Shown here piece by piece: positions 1 through 13,100 of a stretch of DNA of 64,000 nucleotides; the stretch's first letter is position 1; every line of letters begins with the position of its first letter. The stretch comes from Acanthornis magna. Taxonomy: Eukaryota > Chordata > Aves > Passeriformes > Acanthizidae. A model generated the notes under the pieces. It saw only the letters and a program-made list of their open reading frames with translations. It did no database searches and was not told where the DNA came from. The position numbers and the translations under genes are program-made. The stretch lies in contig JAWUZG010000056.1 of assembly GCA_036785705.1 (NCBI GenBank), positions 8,371,001-8,435,000 of the forward strand, written 5' to 3'.

Positions 1-996
1 TGTGCAGGAATGTAAGACAACATAGCCAACATAGCCAGAAGGGAAGGATTGCAGCATGATGCATTTGCTGTGAAAAAATGAACAATTACCAAATGTACTA
101 AAAAAACTGTGTGGTTTGGGATATAGCCAGTCATATTGCAAATGATTCACAGGCAGGATTCTTCTAAGGAAAATAAGAGGATACCACTTCTTCAATGGAA
201 TTGTGCAATCTAAGGCTCCTCAGGATATAGGCAGTTCCTTTTAGAGCATGATACAACCCCAAGTTGGAAAAGTCTCAATGGTCACAGATTTTCTTTATTG
301 TATTTCCTTTATTGTCCAGTCCTTCTTCCAGTTTCTTGTGTGGAGCCAACTCTGACAGAGAAAACACTCAGTGGGAAACCATAAAAGGCAAAGCTAATAA
401 AGTATGTTCAATAATGAGGACAATCAGTAGCAACTATATAATCATTTAATGGGTATCAACCACTTTGAGTCCATAAATCAAGTTTTCATTTGATATATTT
501 TTAATAGATACCACAGATCAAACAGTTTGATTTAGAAATTATTGGATGAGATTCAATGGTCACTTATGGGAGAACTGAGAAAACACAGTCATAGTAATCC
601 CACTTTAATCTTGCATGCTACTGCCTGTGAAGCAAAGGCCCCTGAGGTCACTTCCACCTTAGAGTGGTTAAGACCCTGAGCATACAGGAGAACCCTCTTC
701 CTTGAGGCAAGGTGCAGTCCCAAGCTTGTATCATCCTAAAGACTTGCTTTTTAATACCTGTAGAACTCTATTTATTGTCATCAATCAACTACAGAAGATG
801 AAATGTTACTCTGCTTGTTTACCATCACTACTTTCACTCTTTAATCCACTTTCTCTCGAATTTAACAAACAAAAAGAATGACCAGGATAGATTCCTTCCC
901 CCCACATTTTCTATATTTCTTAAGGGAAAACCAGTGCACATGGATAACAAGCCCCCCTTTTCAGTGCTTAGACAGGTATGGCATTGCAATGGGGAC
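1..996 (-). other. SHC4 intron 10 (partial)
   Basis: AT-rich sequence left of the last visible SHC4 exon. I looked on the minus strand for SH2-type sequence (the HGKLSR and FLVRES regions) and saw none, so the two SH2-encoding exons should lie beyond the left edge. No repeat family was recognised. Confidence 0.6.
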
Positions 997-1000
997 CTAC

Positions 1001-1180
1001 TGGCCTGGCGCAGCGGGCTCCCAGGGATCTGTGCTGTTGCTGTAGCTCGGGCTGCACAGGCTGCAGACTGCAGGGACTGGGTGTTGATGTAACATGGATC
1101 ATCAAAGAGATCTGCTTTGTAGGCAGGTTTCAATGAGGTTGCCTCTTTTATTGTCTTCTGTGATCTTTCATCACAATTAC
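1001..1180 (-). CDS. SHC4: SHC4 exon 10 (CH1, DDPCYIN); donor uncertain
   Basis: This exon starts after TATTTGCAG and completes a Gly codon. It encodes [20 protein letters not shown] and then [19 protein letters not shown], the LFDDPxYxN GRB2 site equivalent to human SHC1 Tyr317. It continues through an Ala/Thr-rich stretch to [10 protein letters not shown]. Two donors are possible: GT at 999-1000 (exon end 1001) or at 995-996 (exon end 997). They leave different phases, and the next exon is outside the window, so I cannot decide. Confidence 0.85.
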
Positions 1181-4100
1181 CTGCAAATAGTATGTAGTAT
1201 GTACAGATTTCCTTTTTTTTTTAAATTCAGCTTAAAGTAACTGTAAAAGCTGAAATAGGAATTGTGTTCTTCTTTATATCCCACTAAAGTAATTCAGAAG
1301 GAAAAGAAAAATGCAAATGAACTTGGTTTTCCTTATAGCTAGAAGACACAAGGTCCAAAATTAATTAGAATTAAGTTTTCAAAAATATTCTGCACTGGTT
1401 CCATTCTGCTTCAATCGATGTCAGCAGTGAACCCCCCACAGACTGGAAAGAAATTAATACATATGACTATACAGAAACATAAACCATATACGTTATTTGT
1501 TGCAAAACCCTTTCCTTCCCCTCTGCGCCACAAAAAGAGATTGTGGGAAGCTGAGCAATTCTCTCTCTTGCTATTCTGGTGGAGAAGGGGAAGATGGAGG
1601 AGATTGGAGCTTTGAGGCTCTGCGTGGAGAGCCAAAGCCACATCTGTCAGGTTAGGATCCAAGCCTAGGAAAAGGCTAACAGAATATCCCTTGCAGGGTA
1701 TGAAAATAATAGCAGTTCAGCTAGCCAAATAGCAGGCATATTTTTGCTCTTCAACAAACGTTTTATTCATAGATCTATTCATTCATTCTTTTATTTGTTC
1801 ACCCTCTCTTTGTGGAAACCATTTGATTCTCCTTTCCTTGAATTGGAAATAACACAAGAAACTGAAGTATCCCCTGCAGACAGTGTAATGGATCACTTCA
1901 GAGCCGTGCAGGTGGGAATTCAGAAAGGACCTCATTGTGCAGTGAAAGAGAGGAGCTGAGGAAATGCGCTCAGGGCATCAGCTGTGGCAAAGGAAGTCCA
2001 GAAAGGGATGGAGGCTGATGATCTCCTGGGCTCCCTGAGAGCAGGTTTTGTTAAAGGCAAATTGATCCTGGGCACAAAGCTGCCTAAGGCAGGGGAAGGG
2101 CAGAGTCACACTGAGAAGTCAGGGATGCTGGAACCAAGAGACTGGGCTCTGTTGGAACAACCCGGTGCTGATACTTTGGGTCTCATTGAGCATTTGTAGG
2201 AGAAGGGATATATTGAGAGACTGATTATCTTCCTTTTTCAAATGGTATAAAGAAAGGGAATAAAACAACAAAGATATGAAAGAGAATAAAAAAAACAAAG
2301 AGCTACTGTACAGTATCATGAAAAGTAAAATGAGTAAGTCTTCCAGCAGACATGAAGATAGATTAGTGGCCTTTAGAAAAGCTGTAAGGCTTTTTTGTCT
2401 GCCCTTCATCTAGGAAACTAAAAATGACCCACTAAGTAGAACACTTTTCACCATTGTATCGAAAGCCAAGGGGCAGCTCTTCCAGGCAGCCTGCCCTGGC
2501 TAATTCTGCATACGCATGAGAAGAAAAAGAGAGTACATACCCACAGTTTTGTTTTCTTCTGGACAATTTTCATATATATTGATGAATGTTGGGCTGCCTG
2601 TCTGTAGAAAAAATTTAAAATCAGTCACATTAGTCCCTTAGAAAACTCAGGTAACTTCAAAACATCCATGCATCAGTTAATAGACATTCAGGTAATTAAA
2701 CATGTTCTTCACCATAAAAATCCCATCTCCTCAAATAATATTCCACACTGATACTCTTCTTTCTGCAGGAGGTCACATCTGGGCTCCAACCTCATATAAC
2801 TGCCCAGTTATGTATCTAAGGTTTAGTATATATATAGTGTAACTCCTAGGTAAGAAAGCTCAGATTTTCTTATAAATGTCCCTCATGATAAAAGCAACTA
2901 CTGGTATCCTGGTTTGAAAGTGAAATGGTCACTAAATTGTCTGAGCAGCACTGAAAGAGAAAGGAAAACCAGAAAGTAACACCGCATGGAAAAAAGGCAT
3001 TTGCATTGACATGCAGGGTAACTCCTTGCCACAACTCTGGCGAGTGTCAGGTGCAAACTCAGGATACACTAAAACAGTTTTAGAATTAGAAAACTGTTGG
3101 GGAGGTGGAGACCTGATACATGCAGTATGGTTCACGTTAGCAAAAAATGGATGGAGCAGTAGCACAGGAACACGCAGCAGCCTGGGAGCAGTTGCTACCA
3201 AGCACAAATAACACTTGGGCGCAGCAACTTTTTAGACAGAACCAACTGGATTCCAGTGGCACATCTGAGTGTGCTCTCTCTGAGCAAAGTGGTGGTGCCT
3301 TCTTTCCTGTGTGGGGAAACGATGGTGTTCCCAAGGACTTGCACAGCAGGCTTTGAAATCTGTGCAGCCAGTCTGAACTTGGCTTGTTATATTCCCTGAT
3401 TGGTTTTTATTTCCCACTATCCCAGACAAGAGCCACAGATATCTTTTGCCAATTTAACAGAGCTTCTTGAAACAATCCAAGAGTAATGAATATTGTATAT
3501 ATATTCTGCAATCAGTCAATGTTGTGTGTATAAGTTGTAGAGCATAATGGACAGGATGAAATATTTATTAGAACACAGAACCAGGAGCCAGGAGGTCCCA
3601 GATTTTGCAGATGTTCTCTCCAACAAGCCATTTAAATTGGTATCTATTTTCTTCTCAGAGCTAATGAGTGAACAAGGGAATATTACTTGGTCTCCTAAAA
3701 GTACTCTAAGGACAAACCAGTTAATATTCAGAAAGTGCTTTGGGATTCAATTATGTACTAAGCATCATTAAATCTAGCCTAAAAAAGCCTTTTCCCAGGA
3801 TAATCAGGACCTGGTTCTGATGTTAATGCCATGCTTTAACACCACAGAAACATTTTATTATTCATTCCCATAATAGGCAGTGAATATTTATCCCAGCAGA
3901 TGATGTACTTACTGAGCAATACTGCTTTTTGCACTGGATAGGACACTTAGCCCTTTGGTCTGTCTGCACTTTCATTCGCATGTCTAACACTCCACCGGTG
4001 GGAGGCTCCTTCCCTGGAATCTCGTTGTAATATTCATGATCCTCCCTCTCCTGTGAATTCCCAGCTGATCCATTAGCATTTGCTGCCTCACTGAAAAAAG

Positions 4101-7100
4101 AATGAGGGGAAAAAAAATGAAGCTTCTGATGTAATCAATTGCTTTCTAGTGCAGGCAAACATCCCCAGTGTCTGCACATAGCACAATACACAGATCCGCC
4201 ATATGGAGGCTGTAAAGGGCTTTGGGCCGGAACTTTCAGAGCTATTTATTTTTCCAGTTACTTCTTCCTGAATTAAAAATAGAGTCATGACAGTTTGGGG
4301 TAAAGGGAGGTACAGTCATTTCATTAGCACTAAGCAGCCCAGATATATTTTCAAGTCAAAGAAAAGGTAAGAGGCAACTACTGAAACTTTAAGAATTCCA
4401 ATGCATTGTTCATTAAGGTATGCAAAATTTTGTCCATAAAACTAATTCTTCTGGCTTCTTGACTCAACTCTATAAATCTAGAGATTGCTGGGGGGCAGCC
4501 AGACTTCAAGAGAAAAGTTAAAACCTCATTGCATTTAGTCAGACAAACCCACAACTGTTTTAGAAAATCAAATATTGCTAAAAAAAAAAAAAAAAAAAAA
4601 AGAGGAAAATTAAAAAAAAAAAAAAAAAAAGGTAGCTATCCTGAGTGGAATATACCCTGATTTTAATAACCATAATCAATACTTCTGTTTCAGCTTGAAG
4701 GAAACACTGAATGACATGAAGAAGTGCACACAATGGTTTTTTTGAGCTAAACCAGAATGATGATAGCTTAAATGTACAGCTGATGCACTGCAAAACAACT
4801 AGGTGCTTCCTGTACTGTCTCCGGTCCCAAAATAAAAAAAATTCATCTCAAATCTTACTTCTCTGATTAACAAGAGTATAATTGGATAAAAGGCCATGAG
4901 CAGGAAAGAGATAAAGTTCAAGTAGTTGATTATGTGATATGCAGTGCAAGTATTTGATTATGTGATTCATAGTAGTTTGGAAAGGAGTGACTCATTCACA
5001 CAGCAATATCCGACTTCTCTGCCCGAGGACCATTCTCCGAGGCTGCCTGTGGGTGATGCTCAAGGAGGAAATCTAATTACCTTTTTCCATTTCTCCCTGC
5101 TCCTATTCTACTTGTGACATAACCTAGGCAAGGTTTCTTAGGAAAGAAAGGCTTTTCCTCTGGTTATTTTCCCCAGGGAAAACAGACCAGTGTTAGCAGT
5201 GAAATGGCAAGAACCACCATACACATTGAAATAAATATAAACTGGAGTTGCATTTATGTAATAAAACCAGCTCTGCTGCAATGCATTAGGCCCTGATCCA
5301 GTGCCATTGCCTGCACAGGATTCCTGTACTCAGGGTGCAGGTGAGCAGTGCCACGGCTTTACCTACTCATGGGAGGCAGCAGGCAATCAAATTTGGTGTT
5401 AAAGTAAAAAGAAGCCTGAGAAAATAGGCATGGCTAACCTGTGAGGAGAGCCGTAAATTAGAGCAAGAATTGTGTCCCCAGTGCATTGGAAAAAGGGTAC
5501 TTGAAATGGAGAATTGTGGTCCAGAAACTAATCTAGGCCCTGTATTTTGGGCAATGTGCAGACGACAGGGCTTTACACTTTAAAATGCCAAGTGGTGGCT
5601 GTGTTTATTTCAGTACATGAGGCCAGGTGAAAACTGAGGCTGCTGCCAGGACATGAGCAGAATAGCAGAAAGGTGAGTTAAAATGGCTTTTTTCCCCACC
5701 ACACACTTTCCACAGCTGCAGCAAGCTTAAACTTGGCACAGGTCAGGACTGAGCTCAGTCTCTGTGTGTGTGTGTGCTATTTATAGAGCTGAACTTACTC
5801 GGGCAGAGTAATTTGAACGTTTGTTCAACTTGCATGACTTAAAATAAGGCTGCTTTATCTAAGGAACAATACAGCTTAATTCTGTGTTCTGCACCTATAC
5901 AAATGTCACAGAAATCAATGGGTTTTACTGGAATAAGCTAATTTTGGTACCTTATACGCTGCACATACAGGCATATATTACACTTATCCTATGTCCAGAA
6001 AGCATATTCAAAGCATCTTACTTATGGACCACACTTTGTAGTTTACTTTCTTCCTGAAAAGTACTAAAGAGAAGGAAACTGCCAGTTAAGTGACTGAGAA
6101 TGTGCTGACCTTTCATTAGATGTAACCAGGCTAGATGGGTTCTTCAGGTACTGTCTGAACCGGAGCTCAAAAGCCTGCCCTATGGTGTTGATCACCTCCT
6201 GTGCCATCCCATTGGGACATTCCAGGATGTGGCATGCTGCAAAGAGACACCTTACTTTAATAAGTAAATGCAGTTTATACCAGAAAGTAGAGACTCAAGC
6301 TATATTGCTTATAGCAGAAAAGCTGGGCATGAAAATATGCATGTAAATAGCTTTAGGCTATTATACAGACTGGGATGGTTCATATGTTAAGGAAATTGCT
6401 CTAGGTATTTCTTAATCATAGTATCATCCTATACCTCATAAAAAGAATCTCTCCATTTATGCTTCCTGCATCTCCTTTTCTCCCCGTGCCTGGCAGTAAG
6501 CAGAAGTAGGGGAGAAAATACCAATGTGCAGTTTTCATGTGAAGTAGCATGAAGAAACAAGTATGGGCAGCTCTGGCAGCCTGGGGCTGAGAGGTGGCAG
6601 GCCAGACTGTGAGGCTGCAGCCCAGCTTCTCCAAAAAACATCCTGCTCTTAGGAGCCACCACAGCACCTTAGAGCTGCCACTACCAACTTCATAGCCATT
6701 GGCAGTGTTGTCCTGAGAACCATCTGAGGCATGAAAGAAGCAACCGAATGCCAGTCTTTGTTGTACTGCCCACAAATAGTGATGGAAAGGGATTTTATCC
6801 CCTGGGTTAGGCTCCAGAGGGGAAAAGGTCTTGTACACCTACTCCGCCTTGCAACAACACACCCACAAAAGTCTGGGTTCGATGGGGAGGCTCATTCACT
6901 ACCCTTCCCTCACCTGAAAGTTGTCCCAGAGCAGAGCAGCTGCCCACCTTTCCAGGCAAGCCTGACTTGGGAAGGCTCCTACCCCTCCATGGAGCCAGCA
7001 GCTAGTACAGCTCGAGTCTGACCTGCAGATTCTCACTTCACTGCACAAAGAACATGGCATTTAAAGCCACAGCCTGCATACTATTACCCCTATCCAGACA

Positions 7101-10100
7101 GCGAAGCCAGAAATGGTACAGAGTATTGAGCTGTTCAGTAGCTTTCTTATTTTAAACCTCAAACAATTCCTTGTTACATACAAATAAAGCAAGCACATAA
7201 ACACATAAAACAATTTGAAAATTGTTTCAATACCTCTCTGATTAACAGGGTCTTTTGCTACATATGCCACGTAGTCTGTTGTATCCTACAGGAAAGAAGA
7301 CAACAAATATCTTGAAAATTTTAAATATGAACAATCCTACCATCATAGCAAAGCAACTGAGTATAGACAGATACATTGTTAACTTTAAAATGCATGCTTC
7401 TTTCAGGGAAAAACAACCAGAGGTACTACAAAGTGAGCTAGGGAAAATATCAGTGAGGCACTGGTGGCTATCGACACAATAATTGCCCCATAATCTTTTC
7501 CTTCTAAAAAATGCACTGGACCATTGGCATTCTTTGGGTCTTCAAGAAAGCGTGTATTTAATTAAAATAAATTTAATTTAATTAACTCCAGCTCTGCAAC
7601 AGGAGTAGAAACACAACTGGTGCCTCATCAGCAAGCAATGCTGCTCCTTCCACTGCTCCCATTGAGCTCACAGCCTCTCCCATGTAACACATCAGGGCTG
7701 TGTGACTGCTGGTCACAGCTTTTGCCTGGGACAAAAGATATCAGAAGATATGTGGAAGATAAAATAGTGCTAACATACTGCAAAGGACAAGTTATAATGT
7801 TTCCAATTTGTAGCAGTAAGATTGAGTTTTGAAGGCATCTTAGAGAAAAGTTAAACTTTAAAATAATGCAGAATAAAATGGGTATCTGCTGCCCATCAAT
7901 TGCTGCTGCCTGCTTTTAGTCTGGCTACAATCAGGTTAAATTACCCTGGATCTCAAAGCTGCTGCTGAGATCAGACAACCTCAGTATAATCAGTTTTCTG
8001 TTTCTGATTCTCTTTCCAGCCAGCACTGAAATAATCCTCTTTTTCTAGTCAAACTGAAAAGGGAACTTGAATAGAAAAATTAACATTTCTAGTGATACTG
8101 CAAAAGCTAAGAGTGGCTTGATAATTCAGTGTTGTATTCACATTGGTGAGGTAATGAATAACATTCTTTTAATTATTAAAGATGCATTTTGTTATTTTGG
8201 ATCTTTAAGGTGGGATGGGGAAAACTCAATTCACAGTTTAAAGGCATGGCTCTCTTGAGGGAAGATGCAATCAGCTGGCAGGAAACAAGGCCCCATTTGC
8301 AATATGTGCAAGAACAATCATTTAATAATTCACAATGAATGACACAAGAGGCAGGTCTTAGGGCCAGCATAACTTGTCCTAGATATTTTTTTTAAAATAT
8401 CTTAGGTCAATATCATTAAAACAAAGCAAGCTAAATACTTCTTATGCATCTAGTGAACTCAATTTCCTTCCTTTTCCTTTCAAGTTTTTCTTAAAGTTCA
8501 TAAATATTTTAGGATAGATATTTTAAAATAAATTAGGTCTAGGGAGCAACTAGAAACTAAAGTAACTGGAGCAGTACCTGCTATTTTTTAATGTCTTTTT
8601 AATGTTTATGTACATGCCTGAATGATTTTGGTTTAAAATAAAGCCAGAATTGGCTTAATTCTCAGGCAGAATTGTGCTAGTCCTTCATAGCCCAGGGCAA
8701 CACTGAATGTGGGGCAGGTGGAAAGACATGTCCTGTGGAAACTATCACCCATTTTAAATGTAAATGGAAATTTGGAAAAATTACCTGAACAAGACAACAA
8801 AATTGCCCCTTATGTGAAGGGCCTCTAGATTTATAGTTACCACTGATGAGCAAGACCTCTATTTTACATATCCTCCTAGTAAGAAGTGTCACCAGCTGCA
8901 CGACCAAGCCCATTTCCTGCAGCACATCTGTGTGCAAGCACATCTCTTGCTGGCCCTGCCATTAAGCACTGACCAAACCCAGCCCCCTGTGTAGCCTGTG
9001 AAATCTGATGAGGTCACTGTGCAAGACCAGCGCAGGATAATAGTATAAAAACACTAGAAAAGGTAAACAAGCTCTAAAGAATTACTTATCCAACTTGGAT
9101 AGATGACACTTCCTGCTTACAATCATTGCAGTAAAGAGTATGGAATAGAATAAAAAACCTCTGGCTTGAAAATATCCATGACTGCATGACTGTTGACACT
9201 AGGTAGAATAACCTACCTGCAGGAAGAAGGTGGTTATGCCACATCTGTCTCATAGGAGCTGTTTGCTTAACTCAAAATTAATAAAAAAATTTAGAGGTGC
9301 CAGTGCTGACCGCTTTTGTGACAGGTATTGGATCACAGGGACCACTGATTTGATCAGTTCCTATGTTCACATTCTTATTTTCAGACCCCTGAGTCAGAGG
9401 ACTTTTGCATGGACTGCGGCTCACTGATGGGCCATCAGGAAAGTTAGCTGTATGTATCTGTTAAAGATGCACCAAGTCTCTATTCCACATTTCCTTTTCA
9501 ATCTCAGTCCCACGGTTTTCTTGTATTACTGGTCATGATCCAGAAGTGCAGTGTACTCTGTTAGTGCTTGTGGAAGGAAGGGATAAAGCAAAGTACTTGA
9601 AGGTAATAATAATTACATTAAGTTCATTATACCTACGGAAGTATATCTCATAAATCAATACTTACTGGGTCACCTCCAGAAGCAAATGAGATGGACTGCA
9701 TGTGATGGTTGGCAATAATCTGAAAAGCATAACAGACTAGTCAAACATGCTCATGGGCCGCACATTAGAAGACAGCAGAAAAAGGCACATTAGAAGACGT
9801 TATTAGACAGCAGAACATATGTCTTCACAGAACAAGCAATTAAATTCTTAACAACCCAGTTTATTAATTCATGCTGGTATCATTTAGGAAGGAAGGAGAT
9901 AGGAATATTTTTGAGACTGCCCATTCATGTTTAGCAATGTCTAAATCCCTGAGTAATCTCCCTTAAAGGGTTTTCAGAATTAATTCAACCACCAACTTCC
10001 AATTGTACCTGAAAGGAAGGGAAACCTGGTGTCCTAAGCCCCACCTGGCACAGGTGTCCAATGGACAAGAGACCTCTGTACTACAGGCAAACCCCTAAGA

Positions 10101-13100
10101 GCTCCTTGATGCTCAGCATAGCACCAGCTCAGTGCAGGATTCCTCAGAGCCAGTGAGCCAGAATTACCTCAGTGACGTTCCCCTGCTCCAGCTCAGAGCA
10201 AAACCTGCTGCTGCCCCAGGATATCCTGGGAGCTGATATCAACAGCTGAGGGAGGAATTAGGTGGGCAGGACAGAGATCCTTATCATATCTGCCAAGAAG
10301 GAAGAGAGCACAGCCCAGTTCCAAGCAAATCCAAGCTCTCAGGAACACACCTCAATGGAGCCTAGAGACTTTACATAGTATAATTGATTGTACACATACA
10401 TTATCCAGCTGTAAAATAGATTTGAATGACACCAAAGCCAAGCTCTGATTTAATATCTACATTAATTTTTTCCCCCTAGGACTTGTCAGAAACTACAGTC
10501 AGGACTAGTGCCTTGTTTATTAGGCACTTTACAGGCAAACACATCTAGAGGAACAGTTTGCCAAGAGCTCAAGGATCCCTCCCCATGGAACACACCATCA
10601 TGAACAAAAAGGACCTGTGCTGTAGGTTCAGTTTCTCCAAAGTGCTTTCATTTTTAAATTCAGAGGCATCATGTAATTCAGCTTCACCAGGCATGCACAG
10701 GTCTGCTAAAAGGTGCTGCTTTCTCTTTGAAGGGCACAGTCTTTCCATCAGAAGCCACAAAGGAGGAGAAAACAGTAGCATGGAGAAAAGGACACTGATT
10801 ACATGTATCCTACCTGCTGTGTGTCAGCATTAATCAAAGTGAGGCTGCTTGTTGAAATGGTCAGCTTTATATTCATGCCAGAAAATTGAAGGTTACTTTT
10901 GCCAAGTACAGAAGACAGAAACTTCACTGGAGGCTTTGAACAAAGAAACAAAAGAAAGAGGCTGTCAGCCGAGTCTGTGAGGGGCAGAAACATATCAAAG
11001 TCAAGTAGCTTTTACGGTATCTTATTGAGACTTTCAATGGAGCGAGGATAATGGCTTGATCAAACGCAAATATCTAACAAACATCAGCTCTGAATACAAT
11101 ACTGGTAGGAATGGGTTTAATGTCAATAATGGGAAAAAAGTTTTAAAGCAAAATCCCAGTGAGCTAAATGTTATAGCTGGCTCAGTAATTCATAATGTGC
11201 AATTTTCCTTCTGAACTCTTCTTTGTTTCCTGACGATGAAGTGTTTCTGGGTAAAGTAAAAAAGTCCCTCATGTATTCCTTTTTCAGGAGCAAGTTCATT
11301 CCTCTTGAGCTCCACAGTTACAGAGCAAAATCAGTAAGTTCCGCTGGACACGACCCAACAGTAACCACTGATGTTGCCCCTCATTGCATCCCAGCTACTT
11401 AATAAAATCCATTAAACACTGCCATTTTAGTTGTGTTTAATTTTTGTATATCTAAACAAGCAGCAGATAATCCTCCAGTGAATCAGGTCCCTCTTGAAAA
11501 TCAAAAAAACCCCAATTCCAATAATTTAGCAGCCAAAGCCTAAAACTTGTAAAGCACCATGCACAGCAAGGGCTGGTAGAATCAGGAACTCTGGGCAAAG
11601 CATTAATCCTGAGAAAAATAAAGTAGGGCATAGCCTCAGCCCCAAACCAAACAGGCCAAACACCCTGCTACCAGCACTTCCTTGTTATCCAGGCTGAGTT
11701 CAGATGGATTAATATGTGCTAATTCCAGCATGGACTGAAGCCTGTTAGGGAATCATGTATCCAGCTTATCAAAAGCAGATACAGAAAAATAATTGCTGAG
11801 CTGAAACAGGATTTACCTTCCGCTTTTTTATAGCTCCATTTGTACCCGATACAGCTTCACACAGTCGGCTTATTGCTTCCCTGCAAATAAAAAAATACAG
11901 CACAAACTGTTGGATCATTTCACATGCACCATCTGTAACAGAGCCAGCAACTCTGCAATTTATTGTTATCAGCCCACTTATAAACACTTAAATCTTCTGG
12001 AAGGTCTTTCACAGTTGTTTTTCTTTCTTCTTTCCTCCCACTGTTAAAAAAAAAAACCAACCAAAAGAACTATTTAACAAAATACAGTGATTCAGCAGCC
12101 TGGTTTGGATTGATTCTTTTTCTTCATCAAACACATCAGTTTCACCTAATGAAAATTTGTTTAATTAAAAAAAAACCCAATAGTAACTAACCACAAGACA
12201 AACAACCTAATGCTTTCAAACTCTTTTTCTCAGAATGATTGATAGGTCTCTTGCTTGGCAGGAGGGGCTTCTCCCTGTTTAATTCTTCATATTTAGCACA
12301 GCAGGTGCATGCTGAGTGAGCCCAGCTGGGTGCTCTGATTGACTTTCTGGGGTTTGGGATTTCTTTTCAAAAAAAACCCCAGAAAACAAAACAACACCCC
12401 CCCTCAAAAAAACCCAAAACCAAAACAAAAAAACCCACAATAACTCAAACAACACTGTGGAGGGGTGGGGAGGTAAAATCTGCTTCTCCAGTTCATTTTC
12501 AGAGCTATCAGTCCATGTCTTTCCATCTCTGGTAGGAATTTCCCAAACTAGACTTTCTCTCGAGCCACTCCTGCTCCTCTGCAGGCTCCTCTCAGTTGGG
12601 GCAGCAGAAGGGTAAGGCATAAAGCAAGCACAGTGTTCATTTCCAGATCAGTCACACCCAGTACAGCAGAGCGGTGTGCTGTGCCTATTTTGCACACTGG
12701 AACAAGGCAAATTCTGGCCTTTGCTCAGGTGGGTGACTGGTCTGGACACACAGTGGAGCACTGATGGCCTAGTCGAGGTTAGACAGCAGCTGGAATAAAC
12801 CCTTTCTGCTGGCACTCTGCTTGGAAGTCTACAGGAAAATGGTGCTTTACTGGGCTGGGATGTGCTTAGCAAGGTTCCATAACCTTGCCTGGCCATCCTG
12901 GTTGGAGCCTCAGCCCCAACCTCTCCAGCTGGCCTGGCCCCGTGCCACAGGGCCTGTCACCCTGTCAGGCTTTGGGTCACGTATTGGGCATTTCAAGCCT
13001 CAGCCTTCTTCTTGTGGCTGAATTCAGACTTAGCTTCCAAGGGTTAGGATTTTTTTTGTTCTAATGGGGAAGAGAATTTGTTTTATTATTTGTTTATATT

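Larger units (their letters stand above)
1181..11816 (-). other. SHC4 introns 3-9
   Basis: Introns at 1181-2540, 2602-3912, 4091-6109, 6237-7233, 7286-9665, 9720-10813 and 10934-11816, separated by the listed exons. They hold A-rich runs (about 4,580-4,630), a short TG run near 5,763-5,774 and small imperfect direct repeats at 4,919-4,966 and 9,760-9,798. No further exons or mobile elements were recognised. Confidence 0.7.

Noticed and set aside
2598..2604. TACAGACAG double acceptor at SHC4 exon 9, also seen at SECISBP2L exon 3
   Set aside because: The second AG is 4 bases downstream and out of frame in both, so it is coincidence rather than a regulated tandem site.
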